From Streptomyces sp. NBC_01335 (GTDB lineage Bacteria; Actinomycetota; Actinomycetes; Streptomycetales; Streptomycetaceae), in NCBI RefSeq assembly GCF_035953295.1, contig NZ_CP108370.1, forward strand, positions 434,001 to 498,000: a stretch of 64,000 bases of DNA, read 5' to 3'. A model generated the notes under the pieces. The model had not been told where the DNA came from. It searched no databases and saw only the letters and a program-made list of their open reading frames with translations. The number at the start of each line of letters is the position of its first letter. Within the stretch, counting starts at the first letter, position 1. Made by a program: the position numbers and the translations under genes. Below are positions 51,480 through 63,400 of the stretch, piece after piece.

Positions 51480-54400
51480 TCATCGCGCCTCGTTGTCCAT
51501 CAGCTCGAAGAGCTCCTCGTCGGTGGCCCCGTCCAGGTCGATCTCCTCGCCCTCCTGCCGATCGGGCGCGGCCCGGCCGGTGTCCCACCTGGCCACCAAC
51601 GCCCGCAGGCGTGAGAGGAGTTCGGCAGCGTCCGGGTCGAGCGGGTCCGCGCCGGGCACGGCCTGCTCCAGCAGGGCGAGGGCGTCCGTCGCCGCATCGC
51701 GTTCCACGGTCGGGGAGTCGGGGAGCAGGCCGGCGAGGTGCGCGGCGACGGCGGCGGGGGTCGGGTGGTCGAAGACCAGGGTCGCCGGAAGCCGTACGCC
51801 GACGGCGGCGGCCAGCCGGTTGCGCAGATCGACGGCGGTCAGCGATTCCAGGCCGAGCCCCTTGAAGGCGTGGTCCGCGCCGATCTCCCCGGCGTCCTCG
51901 TGACCCAGCACCTCGGCCGTCTGGCGTACCACCAGGTCGAGCAGGGCCTCGGCGCGGGCGGCGGGCGCCAGGGCGGCGAACCGCGCTCCCGGTCCTGCCT
52001 GTTCGTGGTCCTGGCCGCGGCCGAAGATCGGAGCCCCGTCCGAGGATCCGGCCTGCGGAGCGGTCCCGGCGAGCGGACCGGCGGCGGCCGTGCCGGCGTC
52101 CAGCCAGTAGCGCCGACGCTGGAAGGCGTACGTGGGCAGCTCCACCCGCTCGCCCTGCTCCACCCGCTCGGCCGGCCCCACGCCCTCCGGCCGCAGGCCC
52201 TCGAAGGCCGGGGACCAGTCCACCTCCACGCCTCGGGCGTGGACGACCGCGGCGGAGGTGAGGAACCGGTCGAGTCCGCCGTGGTCCCGCCGCAGCGTCT
52301 CGGTCACGGCGACGTCGCCGGCTTCCGCCTCGTCCACGGTGTCCTGGATGCTGCCGGTCAGCACCGGATGCGGACTGACCTCGATGAGGACCGTGTACCG
52401 CTCGGCGAGCAACTCCCTGACGACGGGGGCGAATCGCACCGTCTCGCGGATGTTGCGGTACCAGTACCGCGCGTCGAGCTCCCCGGGTCGGGCGGGTGCG
52501 GCGGTGACCGTGGACCAGAGCGGCACTTCGCCCGTGCGGGGCGTGACGAACGCGAGGCGTTCGAGGAGTTCGTCCTTCACCTCGTCGATCACCGGCGAGT
52601 GCCCGGCGACCGTGGCCGCCCTGATCCGCCGGGCCCGCTCGCCCCGCGCCTCGCACTCGGCGAGCAGTTCGTCCAGGGCGGCCTCGTCCCCCGCGACCAC
52701 GGCGGCCGAGGGGCCGTTGACGGTCGCCACCGAGAGCCGTCCCGGCCAGGCCGCGATGCGGCGCTCGACCTCGGCGAGGGGCAGCGCCAGGGAGGCCATG
52801 CCGCCCTTCCCGACGAGCCCGGCCAGGATCAGGCTGCGCTCGACGACGATCCGTGCGGCATCCTCCAGTGTGAGGATGCCCGCCACGCAGGCGGCGGCGA
52901 CCTCGCCCTGGCTGTGCCCGACCACCGCGTCCGGCCGCACGCCGTACGCCTCCCACTGGGCCGCGAGCGCCACCAGCACGGCCCACAGGGCCGGTTGGGC
53001 CACGTCCACCCGGTCCAGGGTGGGGGCGTCCGGGGTCTCCCGCAGCACGTCGGTGAGCGACCAGTCGACCAGGGGCTCCAGGGCTCGGGCGCACTCCTCG
53101 ATGCGTGTGGCGAAGGCCGGAGCGGTGTCGAGCAGTCCCCGGGCCATCCCGGCCCACTGCGAGCCGTGGCCGGGGAAGACGAAGACCGTGCGGACGCCCT
53201 CGGTCGCGGTTCCCCGGACGAGGTTTCCGGCGGGTTCGCCCCGGACGAGCGCGCCCAGGGCGTCCGCGAGGCCGTCCCGGTCGGCGGCGACCACGACGGC
53301 CCGGTGGTCGAAGTGCGAGCGGTCGGCGAGGAGCGCGCGGGCGGTTCCGGCGGCGGCCGGGGCCCGGTCCGGGCGGTCCAGAGCCGCGAGGAGGCGCGCG
53401 GCCTGGTCGGACACGGCCTGCGGGGTCCGGGCGGAGAGCACCCAGGGCAGCGGGGAGCCGTCCTCGGCCGGGGCGGGCTCCCGCTCGTCTCCGTCGATGG
53501 TGACGGCAGGAGCAGCAGGGGCGGCGGGGGCGGCGGGCTGTTCGAGGATGACGTGCGCGTTGGTGCCGCTCACGCCGAAGGAGGAGACGCCCGCGCGCAG
53601 CGGCCGGCCGGCCGCCTCCCAGGGGCGCTCCTCGGTGAGGAGGCGCACCCCGCCCGAGGCCCAGTCCACGTCGGGCGAGGGCGTGTCGACGTGCAGGGTT
53701 CTCGGCAGCACGCCGTGCCGCATGGCCTGCACCATCTTGATGACCCCGGCGACCCCGGCGGCGGCCTGGGTGTGGCCGATGTTGGACTTGAGCGAGCCGA
53801 GCCAGAGCGGCCGGTCCTCGGGCCGTCCGGTGCCGTACGCGGCGACCAGTGCCTGGGCCTCGATCGGGTCGCCGAGGGTGGTGCCGGTGCCGTGCCCCTC
53901 GACCGCGTCGACGTCGTGCGGGGCGAGGCCCGCGGTGGCCAGCGCCTGCCGGATGACCCGCTGCTGGGCCGGGCCGTTGGGTGCGGTCAGGCCGTTCGAC
54001 GCGCCGTCCTGGTTCACCGCGGAGCCGCGTACCACCGCGAGCACCGGGTGCCCGAGGCGCCGCGCGTCCGACAGCCGTTCCACCAGCAGCAGCCCGACCC
54101 CCTCCGCCCAGCTCGTGCCGTCCGCCGAGGCGGCGTACGCCTTGACGCGGCCGTCCGGGGCGAACGCCCGGTGCCGGGAGGTGGCGACCATGCCGGACGG
54201 CGAGGCCATCACGGCGACCCCGCCCGCGAGCGCCAGGTCGCACTCCCCCGAACGCAGCGCCTGCGCCGCGAGGTGGAGGGCGACCAGCGACGAGGAGCAC
54301 GCGGTGTCCACCGTCACGGCCGGGCCCTCGAACCCGTACGTGTACGAGATCCGCCCCGACGCCACGCTGGCCGCGCTGCCGTTGTGGAGGTAGCCCTCCA

Positions 54401-57400
54401 ACTCCGCCGGGAGTTCCCGCAGTCGGGACGCGTAGTCGTTGTACATCACGCCGACGAAGACGCCGGTACGGCTGCCGCGCAGGGTGTCCGGGGCGATGCC
54501 CGCCCGCTCGAACGCCTCCCAGGACGACTCCAGCAGCAACCGCTGCTGCGGGTCGGTCGCCAGCGCCTCGCGCGGCGATATGCCGAAGAATCCGGCGTCG
54601 AACTCGGCCGCGTCGTGCAGGAATCCGCCGTGCTGGGTGTACGTGCGGCCCGGCTCGTCGGGGTCCTCGTCGAAGAGGTTCTCGTTGTCCCAGCCCCGGT
54701 CGGCGGGCCACGGGGTGATGGCGTCGCCGCCCTGGGAGACCAGCTCCCACAGGTCGTCGGGCGAGGCCACTCCGCCCGGGAGCCGGCAGCTCATGCCGAC
54801 GATGACGACGGGGTCGTCCGTGTCCGGGGCCGGAGCGGCCACGGGGGCCGCCGGCTCGGGGTGTTCACCGAGCAGTTCGGCGAGGAGGAAGCGCGCCAGG
54901 GACTGGGGGGTCGGGTGGTCGAAGACGAGCGTGGGCGACAGCCGCAGCCCGCTCGCCGCGCCCAGCCGGTTGCGGAGGTCCACGGCGGTCAGCGAGTCGA
55001 ACCCGAGGTCCTTGAAGGCCCGGCCGGAGGCGAGGGTGTCGCGGTCGGCGCGGCCGAGGACGGTCGCCGCCTCCGCGCGGACCAGATCGGTGAGGAGTTC
55101 CTCGCGTTCGGCGGCGCCGAGCGGGAGCAGCCGCGAGGCGAGGGTGGTGCCTCCCGTGCCGGTGGCGGCCTGGCGGGCGACCGGCCTGCGGGTCCGTACG
55201 ACGTCGCGGAGGACCGGCGGGATCTGCCCGGGGTCGGCGCCGTGCCGCAGGGCGAGGGGGACGAGGAGCGGGTGGTCCGTCGCCCCGGCCGCGTCGAGGA
55301 GGGCGAGGCCCTCGGGGGTGGTGAGGGCGCGGGTGCCGTGGCGGGCGTTGCGCTGGTGGGCGGTGTCGTCGAGATGGCCGGTCAGCTCGCTGCTCTCCTC
55401 CCACAGCCCCCAGGCCAGGGAGGTCCCGACCAGGCCGTGGGCGCGGCGGTACGCCACCAGCGCGTCGAGGAAGGTGTTGGCCGCGGCGTAGTTGCCCTGG
55501 CCGGGGACGCCGAGGACGCCCGCCGCCGAGGAGAAGACCACGAACGCGGAGAGCGGGGCGTCCCGGGTGAGCGCGTGCAGGTTCCACGCCGCGTCGGCCT
55601 TCGGGCGCAGCACGGTGTCCAGCCGGTCGGGGGTGAGCGAGGACACGACGCCGTCGTCCAGGGTCCCGGCCGCGTGCACGATTCCGGTGAGCGGGTGGAC
55701 CGCCGGGATGCCGTCCAGCACGGTCCGCAGGGCGTCCCGGTCGGCCGCGTCGGCGGCGGCGACGGTCGCCTCGGCGCCCAGGGCGGCGAGTTCGGCCACG
55801 AACTCCGGGGCGCCCGGCGTGCCGAGGCCGCGCCTGCCGGTCAACAGCAGGTGGCGTACGCCGTGTTCGGTGACGAGGTGGCGGGCCACCAGTCTTCCGA
55901 GGAGTCCCAGGCCGCCGGTCACCAGGACCGTGCCCTCGGGCGGCCCGAAGCGCCAGGTGCCAGGAGCGGGTGCGGAGTCGGGTCGGGCGTCGTCGGCCCC
56001 GGAGGTCTCGGCCCCGGAGGCGTCGGGCGCTGCTTGGACGAGCCGGGGGACGTGTGCGGTTCCGGCGCGGAGTGCGAGCTGTGTCTCGCCCGCCGCGACG
56101 GCGGTCGCGGGCGCCGCGCGGAGGCCGGGGGACGTGCCCTGTTCGGCATGCCCGGCCGGCTCCGTGTCGATGAGCAGGAAGCGGCCCGGGTGTTCGGACT
56201 GGGCCGAGCGCAGCAGGCCCCAGACGCCCGCCGCGGCGAGGTCCGGCGACTCGCCGTCGACGGAGACCGCGCCGGTGGTCACCAAGGCCAGCGGGACGGC
56301 GTCGAGTTCGGGGTGGGAGAGCCAGTCCTGGACGAGGGCGAGCACCCGCTCCAGGCTCGCGCGGGCGTGCTCCGGCGGGGGCGTACCGTCCTCCGGCCGC
56401 CCTTCGGCGGGTACCTCGTACAGGACCGGTCCGGCCGGGGCCCGGCCCGCGCGGACCGCGGCGGCGACCTCGGCGGGGTCGCGGAACAGGACCGAGGCGT
56501 CCGGGTCGGTGTGCCGCGGCTCGGCGCCCTCGGGCAGGAGGACCGCGAGCGGCCCGGGTGCGGGGGCGGTGAGCGGCAGCGGGGTCCAGGCGAGCCGGTA
56601 CAGCGGTTCGACGGCCCCGGGGGCGGTGGCGAGCCGGTCCGCCGCCACCGGGCGGTACACCAGGGAGTCGAGGGAGACGACGGGCGTGCCCGTCGGGTCG
56701 GTGGCGTCCAGGGAGAGTCCGCCGTCGGCGGTGGGCGCGAGCCGTACCCGCAGGGCGGTCGCGCCCGAGGCGTGCAGCCGTATCCCGTTCCAGGCGAACG
56801 GCAGCAGCACCTCGTCCGGTCCGGCCTGCGACGGGGTGCCGAGGGCGGCCGCGTGGAAGGAGGCGTCGAGCAGGGCCGGGTGCACCCCGAACTCCCCTGC
56901 CGCCGACTCCTCTTCACCGTCGAGCGCGACCTCGGCGAAGATCTCCTCGCCGAGCCGCCAGGCCGCGCGCAGCCCCTGGAAGCGGGGCCCGTACGCGACG
57001 CCGGACTCCGCGAGCCGGTCGTAGAGGCCGTCCAGCGGGAGCGCGGTGGCGCCGGGCGGCGGCCAGCTGCCCGGCGCGCCCTGCGTCCGCGCGGGGCGGG
57101 CCGTACGCGACAGGTGCCCGGTGGCGTGCCGGGTCCAGCCTTCGCCGTCCGCCGCGTCCTGCGGGCGCGAGTGGACGGTCACCGCGCGGCGGCCGTCCTG
57201 GGCGGGCGCGGCGACGGCCACCTGGATCTGGAGGGCGTCCTCGGCCGGCAGTACGAGGGGCGCCTCGATGACGAGTTCGTCGACCGTGTCGCGGCCGGCT
57301 TCGTCGGCGGCCCGTACGGCCAGTTCCACCAGGGCGGTGCCGGGGACGAGGACCCGGTCGAGCACCGTGTGGTCGGCGAGCCAGGGGTGCGTCCGGAGGG

Positions 57401-60287
57401 AGAGCCGCCCGGTCAGGAGCAGCCCGTCGCCCTCGGCCGGGCGGAGCGACGCGCCGAGCAGCGGGTGTCCGGCGGCGCGCAGGCCGAGTCCGGGGGCGTC
57501 GGCCGCCTGGGCGCTCGTGTTCTCCAGCCAGAACCGCTGCCGCTGGAAGGGGTAGGTGGGCAGGCCGGCCAGGTCGAAGAGGCTGGGGCGCGGGCCGGCG
57601 AGTACGGGGCTCCAGTCGACGGCGACTCCGTGGACCTGCGTTTCGGCCAGCGAGGTGAGGAAGCGGGTCGTGCCGCCCTCGCCCCGGCGCAGCGAGCCGG
57701 TGACGACGGCGTCCGCGTCCGCCGCCTCGGCCGTCTCCTGCACGGCGGAGGTCAGCACCGGGTGCGGGCTGGCCTCGATGAACACGTCGTGGCCTTCGGC
57801 GAGCAGCTTCCGGGTGGCGGGTTCGAAGAGGACGGTCTGCCGGAGGTTGGTGTACCAGTACTCCGCGTCCATCACCGTGGTGTCGAGCCAGTCGCCGGTG
57901 ACCGTGGAGAGGAGGGGGACGGTAGCGGCGCGCGGGGTGACCGGTGCGAGGGCGGTCAGCAGCTCCTCGCGGACCGTCTCGACCTGCGCCGAGTGGGAGG
58001 CGTAGTCGACCGGGACCCTGCGGGTGCGGACGCCGTCGCGCTCACCGGCCGCGATGAACTCGTCGAGGGCGGCGGGTTCGCCGGCGACCACCACGGCGGA
58101 GGGGCCGTTGACCGTGGCGACCGAGATGCGTCCGTCCCAGGGGGCGATCGCGGCCTCGGCCTCGGGCCGGGGCAGCGCCACGGAGACCATGCCGCCGCCG
58201 CCCGAGAGCGCGCCGATGGCCCGGCTGCGCAGGGCGACCACCCGGGCCGCGTCCTCCAGGGTCAGGGCCCCGGCGACGTACGCGGCGGCGATCTCGCCCT
58301 GGCTGTGCCCGATCACGGCGTCGGGGCGTACCCCGTACGACGTCCAGAGCTCGGCCAGGGAGACCATGACCGCCCAGAGCGCGGGCTGCACGACGTCCAC
58401 CCGGTCGTGGTCGGGGGCGTCCTCGGCGCCGCGCAGCACGTCGGTCAGGGACCAGCCGGTCCAGGGTTCCAGCGCACGGGCGCACGCTTCGATGCTGTCG
58501 GCGAACACGGGTGAGCTGTCCAGGAGCTCGCGGGCCATGCCGGTCCACTGGGAGCCCTGGCCGGGGAAGACGAACACCGTACGGCGCTCGCCCCCGGCGG
58601 TCCCCCGCACGAGTCCGGGCGCGGACTCCCCCGAGGCGAGCGCGTCGAGCCCGGCGAGCAACTCCTGGGCCCCGGAGCCGACGACGACGGCGCGCTCCTC
58701 GAACGCGGTGCGTCCCGCGTCGAGTTCACGCGCGACGGCAGCCGTGTCCGGTCCGGTACGGAGGTAGGCGGCGAGCTCGGCGGCCCGGGCGGCGAGGGCG
58801 GCCGGGGTCCGCGCGGAGAGCACCAGGGGCACGGCGGCCGGGCCTTCGGCACCGCGTGCGGGTTCGGGCTCGGGTTCTGCTTCGGTCGCGGCTCCGGGTT
58901 CGGTCTCCGGGGCCTGTTCCAGGACGATGTGGGTGTTGGTGCCGCTCATGCCGAAGGCGGAGACGCCCGCGCGGCGCGGCTCCCCGGTCTCGGGCCACGG
59001 CCGGTGTTCGGCGAGGAGGGCCACGGCGCCGGACGCCCAGTCGACGTGCGGGGACGGCTCGTCCAGGTGGAGGGTCTTCGGCAGCACCCCGTGCCGCATG
59101 GCCTGCACCATCTTGATGACGCCGGCCACCCCGGCCGCCGCCTGGGTGTGGGCGATGTTCGACTTCACGGAGCCGAGCCACAGGGGAGCCTCGTCGGTGT
59201 GCTCCTGGCCGTAGGTGGCGAGCAGCGCCTGCGCTTCGATGGGGTCGCCCAGGGTGGTGCCGGTGCCGTGCGCCTCGACGGCGTCGACCTGCCCGGCGGT
59301 GAGCCGTGCGTCGGCGAGCGCCTGGCGGATGACCCGCTGCTGGGCGGGGCCGTTGGGCGCGGTCAGCCCGTGCGAGGCGCCGTCCTGGTTGGCGGCCGTA
59401 CCCCTGATGACGGCGAGCACCCGGTGGCCGAGGCGGCGCGCGTCGGAGAGCCGCTCGACGAGCAGCAGCCCGGCCCCCTCGGACCAGCCGGTCCCGTCGG
59501 CGGCACCGGCGAAGGCCTTGCAGCGGCCGTCCGCCGCGAGCCCGTGCTGGCGGGAGAACTCCACGAAGGTGGAGGGGGTGGTCATGACGGTGACGCCGCC
59601 GGCCAGCGCGAGGTCGCACTCGCCTGAGCGCAGCGACCGTACAGCCAGGTGGAGGGCGACCGAGGACGAGGAGCAGGCCGTGTCGACGGTGACGGCGGGG
59701 CCCTCGAAGCCGAAGGTGTACGAGATGCGGCCGGAGGCGACGCTCGCCGCGTTGCCGACGACGATGTACCCCTCCAGGTCCTCGGGGACGGCACCGGCCG
59801 GGGGCGCGTAGTCGTTGCCGTTGCTGCCCACGAAGACGCCGGTGCTGCTTCCGCGCAGGGTGCCGGGGCGGATGCCGGCCCGCTCGAACGTCTCCCAGGC
59901 CGTCTCCAGCAGCAGCCGGTGCTGGGGGTCGGTGGCCAGCGCCTCACGCGGCGAGATGCCGAAGAAGTCGGTGTCGAAGTCGCCGGGGGACGCGAGGAAC
60001 GCGCCTCGCCGGGTGGAGGAGGTGCCGGGCCGGTCCGGGTCCGCGTCGAAGAGGGCCGAGGTGTCCCAGCCCCGGTTGTCGGGGAAGTCGCCCACCACGT
60101 CTCCGCCCTCGGAGACCAGCCGCCACAGGTCCTCAGGGGAGTCGATCCCGCCGGGGAAGTGGCAGGCCATGCCCACGATGGCGACGGGTTCGTGGCCGCC
60201 CTCCTCGGCGTCGCGCAACTTCTTGCGGGTCTCGTGGAGTTCGGCGGTGACCCGCTCCAGGAGATACCGCATCCGGCTGTCGTTCAT
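51480..60287 (-). CDS. Type I modular PKS, two modules: KS-AT(mMal)-DH-KR-ACP and KS-AT(VAGH)-ACP
   Basis: 2935 aa from ATG 60287. Docking helix 1-30. Module 1: KS Cys205; AT Ser662 in GHSQGE with YASH (762-765) and [10 protein letters not shown], i.e. methylmalonyl-CoA. DH His973 in H-x8-P, YGPRFQG, and Asp1141 in LLDASFH, active. [10 protein letters not shown] (1457-1464), LDD (1543-1545, B type), Ser1587/Tyr1600; ACP Ser1765 (GFDSL). Module 2: KS Cys1997; AT Ser2459 with VAGH (2560-2563), a motif seen in ethylmalonyl-type ATs; ACP Ser2815 (GLESL, slightly unusual). There is no reductive domain. It ends in an acidic docking region ([20 protein letters not shown]). Module 1 should make a methyl-branched enoyl unit and module 2 an unreduced keto unit. 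Confidence 0.96.
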   Translation of the reverse strand: MNDSRMRYLLERVTAELHETRKKLRDAEEGGHEPVAIVGMACHFPGGIDSPEDLWRLVSEGGDVVGDFPDNRGWDTSALFDADPDRPGTSSTRRGAFLASPGDFDTDFFGISPREALATDPQHRLLLETAWETFERAGIRPGTLRGSSTGVFVGSNGNDYAPPAGAVPEDLEGYIVVGNAASVASGRISYTFGFEGPAVTVDTACSSSSVALHLAVRSLRSGECDLALAGGVTVMTTPSTFVEFSRQHGLAADGRCKAFAGAADGTGWSEGAGLLLVERLSDARRLGHRVLAVIRGTAANQDGASHGLTAPNGPAQQRVIRQALADARLTAGQVDAVEAHGTGTTLGDPIEAQALLATYGQEHTDEAPLWLGSVKSNIAHTQAAAGVAGVIKMVQAMRHGVLPKTLHLDEPSPHVDWASGAVALLAEHRPWPETGEPRRAGVSAFGMSGTNTHIVLEQAPETEPGAATEAEPEPEPARGAEGPAAVPLVLSARTPAALAARAAELAAYLRTGPDTAAVARELDAGRTAFEERAVVVGSGAQELLAGLDALASGESAPGLVRGTAGGERRTVFVFPGQGSQWTGMARELLDSSPVFADSIEACARALEPWTGWSLTDVLRGAEDAPDHDRVDVVQPALWAVMVSLAELWTSYGVRPDAVIGHSQGEIAAAYVAGALTLEDAARVVALRSRAIGALSGGGGMVSVALPRPEAEAAIAPWDGRISVATVNGPSAVVVAGEPAALDEFIAAGERDGVRTRRVPVDYASHSAQVETVREELLTALAPVTPRAATVPLLSTVTGDWLDTTVMDAEYWYTNLRQTVLFEPATRKLLAEGHDVFIEASPHPVLTSAVQETAEAADADAVVTGSLRRGEGGTTRFLTSLAETQVHGVAVDWSPVLAGPRPSLFDLAGLPTYPFQRQRFWLENTSAQAADAPGLGLRAAGHPLLGASLRPAEGDGLLLTGRLSLRTHPWLADHTVLDRVLVPGTALVELAVRAADEAGRDTVDELVIEAPLVLPAEDALQIQVAVAAPAQDGRRAVTVHSRPQDAADGEGWTRHATGHLSRTARPARTQGAPGSWPPPGATALPLDGLYDRLAESGVAYGPRFQGLRAAWRLGEEIFAEVALDGEEESAAGEFGVHPALLDASFHAAALGTPSQAGPDEVLLPFAWNGIRLHASGATALRVRLAPTADGGLSLDATDPTGTPVVSLDSLVYRPVAADRLATAPGAVEPLYRLAWTPLPLTAPAPGPLAVLLPEGAEPRHTDPDASVLFRDPAEVAAAVRAGRAPAGPVLYEVPAEGRPEDGTPPPEHARASLERVLALVQDWLSHPELDAVPLALVTTGAVSVDGESPDLAAAGVWGLLRSAQSEHPGRFLLIDTEPAGHAEQGTSPGLRAAPATAVAAGETQLALRAGTAHVPRLVQAAPDASGAETSGADDARPDSAPAPGTWRFGPPEGTVLVTGGLGLLGRLVARHLVTEHGVRHLLLTGRRGLGTPGAPEFVAELAALGAEATVAAADAADRDALRTVLDGIPAVHPLTGIVHAAGTLDDGVVSSLTPDRLDTVLRPKADAAWNLHALTRDAPLSAFVVFSSAAGVLGVPGQGNYAAANTFLDALVAYRRAHGLVGTSLAWGLWEESSELTGHLDDTAHQRNARHGTRALTTPEGLALLDAAGATDHPLLVPLALRHGADPGQIPPVLRDVVRTRRPVARQAATGTGGTTLASRLLPLGAAEREELLTDLVRAEAATVLGRADRDTLASGRAFKDLGFDSLTAVDLRNRLGAASGLRLSPTLVFDHPTPQSLARFLLAELLGEHPEPAAPVAAPAPDTDDPVVIVGMSCRLPGGVASPDDLWELVSQGGDAITPWPADRGWDNENLFDEDPDEPGRTYTQHGGFLHDAAEFDAGFFGISPREALATDPQQRLLLESSWEAFERAGIAPDTLRGSRTGVFVGVMYNDYASRLRELPAELEGYLHNGSAASVASGRISYTYGFEGPAVTVDTACSSSLVALHLAAQALRSGECDLALAGGVAVMASPSGMVATSRHRAFAPDGRVKAYAASADGTSWAEGVGLLLVERLSDARRLGHPVLAVVRGSAVNQDGASNGLTAPNGPAQQRVIRQALATAGLAPHDVDAVEGHGTGTTLGDPIEAQALVAAYGTGRPEDRPLWLGSLKSNIGHTQAAAGVAGVIKMVQAMRHGVLPRTLHVDTPSPDVDWASGGVRLLTEERPWEAAGRPLRAGVSSFGVSGTNAHVILEQPAAPAAPAAPAVTIDGDEREPAPAEDGSPLPWVLSARTPQAVSDQAARLLAALDRPDRAPAAAGTARALLADRSHFDHRAVVVAADRDGLADALGALVRGEPAGNLVRGTATEGVRTVFVFPGHGSQWAGMARGLLDTAPAFATRIEECARALEPLVDWSLTDVLRETPDAPTLDRVDVAQPALWAVLVALAAQWEAYGVRPDAVVGHSQGEVAAACVAGILTLEDAARIVVERSLILAGLVGKGGMASLALPLAEVERRIAAWPGRLSVATVNGPSAAVVAGDEAALDELLAECEARGERARRIRAATVAGHSPVIDEVKDELLERLAFVTPRTGEVPLWSTVTAAPARPGELDARYWYRNIRETVRFAPVVRELLAERYTVLIEVSPHPVLTGSIQDTVDEAEAGDVAVTETLRRDHGGLDRFLTSAAVVHARGVEVDWSPAFEGLRPEGVGPAERVEQGERVELPTYAFQRRRYWLDAGTAAAGPLAGTAPQAGSSDGAPIFGRGQDHEQAGPGARFAALAPAARAEALLDLVVRQTAEVLGHEDAGEIGADHAFKGLGLESLTAVDLRNRLAAAVGVRLPATLVFDHPTPAAVAAHLAGLLPDSPTVERDAATDALALLEQAVPGADPLDPDAAELLSRLRALVARWDTGRAAPDRQEGEEIDLDGATDEELFELMDNEAR

Positions 60288-60446
60288 CAATCCACCCTTC
60301 GTGCGGAGTGCCCGGTGCTGGGAAGGCCGAGCGGATCAGGCAGGGGGTCGAGCGCCCGGGTCCGGGCGGTCGGTGGTGCGGGGAGGCCGGGCCGTGGGGT
60401 TGCATGCGGGGTCGCATGCCTGTGAGGGCCGGCCGCCGGACCTGCG

Positions 60447-63400
60447 TTACGAGATGCCGAGTTCCTTGCCGATGAAATCCATCAGTTCGTCGTCGGTGGC
60501 GGACGAGAGGCCGGCTGCGAGGTCCTGGTCGTCGCCCTCGGCCGGCCGGGGCTCTCCGTGGCCGACCGCCGCCAGCGCGTTCAGCCGGCCGGCCGCGCCT
60601 TCGCGTTCGGGCCCGCCCGGCGGCAGGGAGGCGAGGAGGGCCTCCAGCCGGTCGAGGTGCGCGGCGAGTTCGCCTGCCGTGTCCTGTGCCGCCCGGACCT
60701 CGGGGACGAGCCGTTCGTACAGCAGCTCGGCGAGAGCGTGCGGGGTGGGGTGGTCGAAGACCGCGGTGGTCGGCAGGCTCAGCCCGGTGCGCTGGTTGAG
60801 GCGGTTGCGCAGTTCCACGGTGGTGAGGGAGTCGAAGCCCTGCTCCTTGAACCCCCGGTGGATGTCGACCGAGTTGGCCGGCCGGCCGCCCTGGACCTCG
60901 CCGACCTGGATCGTCACGAAGCGGAGCAGCAGCCTGCGGCGTTCCTGCTCGCTCGCGGCTCCGGATAGTTCCGCCACCAGACCGCCCTGTTCGGGTTCTT
61001 CGGGCGGGGCGGTCCCCGTGTCGGACGGTCCGGCCGTCAGCTCCGCCAGGAGCGGGTGGGAGCGGGCGGCGGCCAGGATCTGCCAGTCGGCACGGCAGAC
61101 CACCAGATGGGTCTCGTCCTGGTCCAGGGCCTGTTCCAGTACGGAGAGGGCGAGTTGCGGATCCATGGGGAGCAGCCCACCGCGCGCGTTGCGGTGGGCG
61201 CCTTCGTCTCCGGCGATGCCGTCGCCCGCCCACTGGCCCCAGGAGATCGAGGTGGCGGGGAGCCCGGCGGCGCGGCGGGTGTGGGCGAGGGCGTCGAGAT
61301 AGGCGTTGCCCGGGGCGTAGTTGCCCTGCCCGGGTGTGCCCGCGATCCCGGTGACGGAGGAGAAGAGCACGAAGGCCGTCAGGGGCAGGTCGCGGGTGAG
61401 TTCGTCCAGGTGGCGTGCGCCGAGCGCCTTGACCCGCAGGACCCGGTCGGCCTGCTCGGGGGTGAGGGCGTCGAGCAGGGCGTCGTCGAGCACGGCGGCG
61501 GTGTGCACGACCGCCGTCAGCGGCTGCTCGGCGGGCACCGCGGCCAGCACCCCGGCGAGCGCGTCGCGGTCGGCGACGTCGCAGGCCGCGAAGGTCACCT
61601 CGGCGCCCAGCTCGCCGAGTTCGGCGCGCAGGGTGTCCGCGCCGGGGGCGTCGCCGCCTCTCCTGCTGACCAGCAGCAGATGGCCGGCGCCCTTGCGGGC
61701 CAGCCAGGCGGCGGTGTGCCGGGCGAGCGCGCCGGTGCCTCCGGTGACGAGGACGGTGCCGCCGGGGGTCCAGCCGGTCGTACGGCCCCCCGAGGCCGGT
61801 TCCAACGGTGCGGGGACGAGGCGGCGGGCGAGCAGCCCCTCGGGCCGGACGGCGAGTTCGGCTTCCCGGTGGCCTCCGGTGAGGGCGGTGAGCACCCGGC
61901 GGGCGGCGCGGGCGTCCGCATGCTCGGGCAGATCGACGACACCGCCCCATCGAGGGCTCTCCACGGCGGCGATCCCCCCGAGCCCCCAGACGAGCGCACC
62001 GGTGGGGTCGGCCGCCGGGTCGGCCGTGCCGGTGGTCACCGCTCCCCGGGTGAGGGCCCAGAGCGGCGCCCCGCTCACGGCGCCGCTCTCCAGTGCCTGG
62101 AGGAGCGTGGTGGTGGCGGCCAACCCGTACGGAAGGGCCGGCCGTCGCGGGTCCGCTCCGTGGTCGAGCGAGAGCAGGGAGAGCACCCCGGTCACCGGCT
62201 CGGCCGGGGCGCGGTCGGCCGCTTCCGCGAGCAGGGCGGCGAGGGCGTCGCGGTCCGCCCGCGCGTCCGCCACGCGTACCAGGTCGACGCGTGCGCCGCT
62301 GCCGGTGAGGGCCTTCTCCAGCAGCGGCGCCCAAGCGTCGTACGGGCGGTCGCCGCCGGTGCGCCCGTCCGGCACGACGAGGAGCCAGCGGGCCGGTCCG
62401 GCCGGGGCCGTCGGCTGGTCCGGTACCGGCTGCCAGCGCACCCGGTACCGCAGGCTGTCGGCCTCGGCGGCCCGTCCGCGCTCGCTCCGCCAGTGGGCGA
62501 GCCGGGGCAGGACGGTGCCGAGCGCTTCGCGGTGTCCCGGTTCGAGGAGGCCGAGCGTGTCGGCGAGGGCGTCGAGGTCCTGGCGCTCCACGGGCTCCCA
62601 GAACCGGTCGTCCCCGGCGGGTACGGCAAAGGGGGCACGGAGTCCGGGTGCGTCGGCCCAGTGGCGGCTGCGCTGGAACGGGTAGGTGGGCAGCTCCACC
62701 CGGCTCGGTCCGGAGAGGCCGAGGACGGCGCTCCAGTCGACCTTGGCGCCCCGGGCGTGGGCGGTCCCGAGCGCGGTCAGCAGGGTCTCCGGCTCGGGGC
62801 GGCCCCGGCGCAGCAGGGAGGCGAGCGCGGGCGGCGGTGTGCCCTCGGGACGGCCGCCGGGCAGGGCCTCCTGGGTCAGTGCCGTGAGGACGGCTTCGGG
62901 GCCCAACTCCAGGAAGGTGGTGACCCCGTCGTGCTCCAGGCGGCGTGCGACGTCGAGGAAGCGCACCGTGCCCCGGGCGTGCGCCGCCCAGTATGCGGGC
63001 GTGAGCGGTCGCTCACGGGTGAAGTGTTCGCCGTCGAGCGCGCTCAACAGGGGTATGCGCGGAGGGAGATGGGTGAGCTCTGCCGCCACCGCGCCGAGTT
63101 CGCCGGTCATCGGGTCCATGAGCGGGGAGTGGAAGGCGTGGCTGGTGCGCAGCCGGCTGGTGCGGCGGCCACGGGCGCGGAAGCGTTCGGCGATCGCGAG
63201 GACCGACGCCTCCTCGCCCGACAACACGGTGGAGGCGGGGCCGTTGACGGCCGCGATGCCCACGGCACCTTCGCGTCCCTCACGTTCGGCCTGTCCGTCG
63301 CGTTCGGCCTGCGTGTCGAGTTCGGCCTGCGTGTCGAGTTCGGCCTGCGTGTCGAGTTCGGCCAGCACCTCGGCTTCGTCCGCCTCCACGGCGACCATGG

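Noticed and set aside
51738..58514. Very long open frames antisense to the PKS genes
   Set aside because: They mirror the codon bias of the real genes; products are Gly/Arg/Val-rich without domains, and the PKS reading has all catalytic motifs.
63290..63361. Could the tandem repeats be a CRISPR array?
   Set aside because: Units are 18 bp and directly adjacent without spacers, lie in a coding frame, and no cas genes are present.
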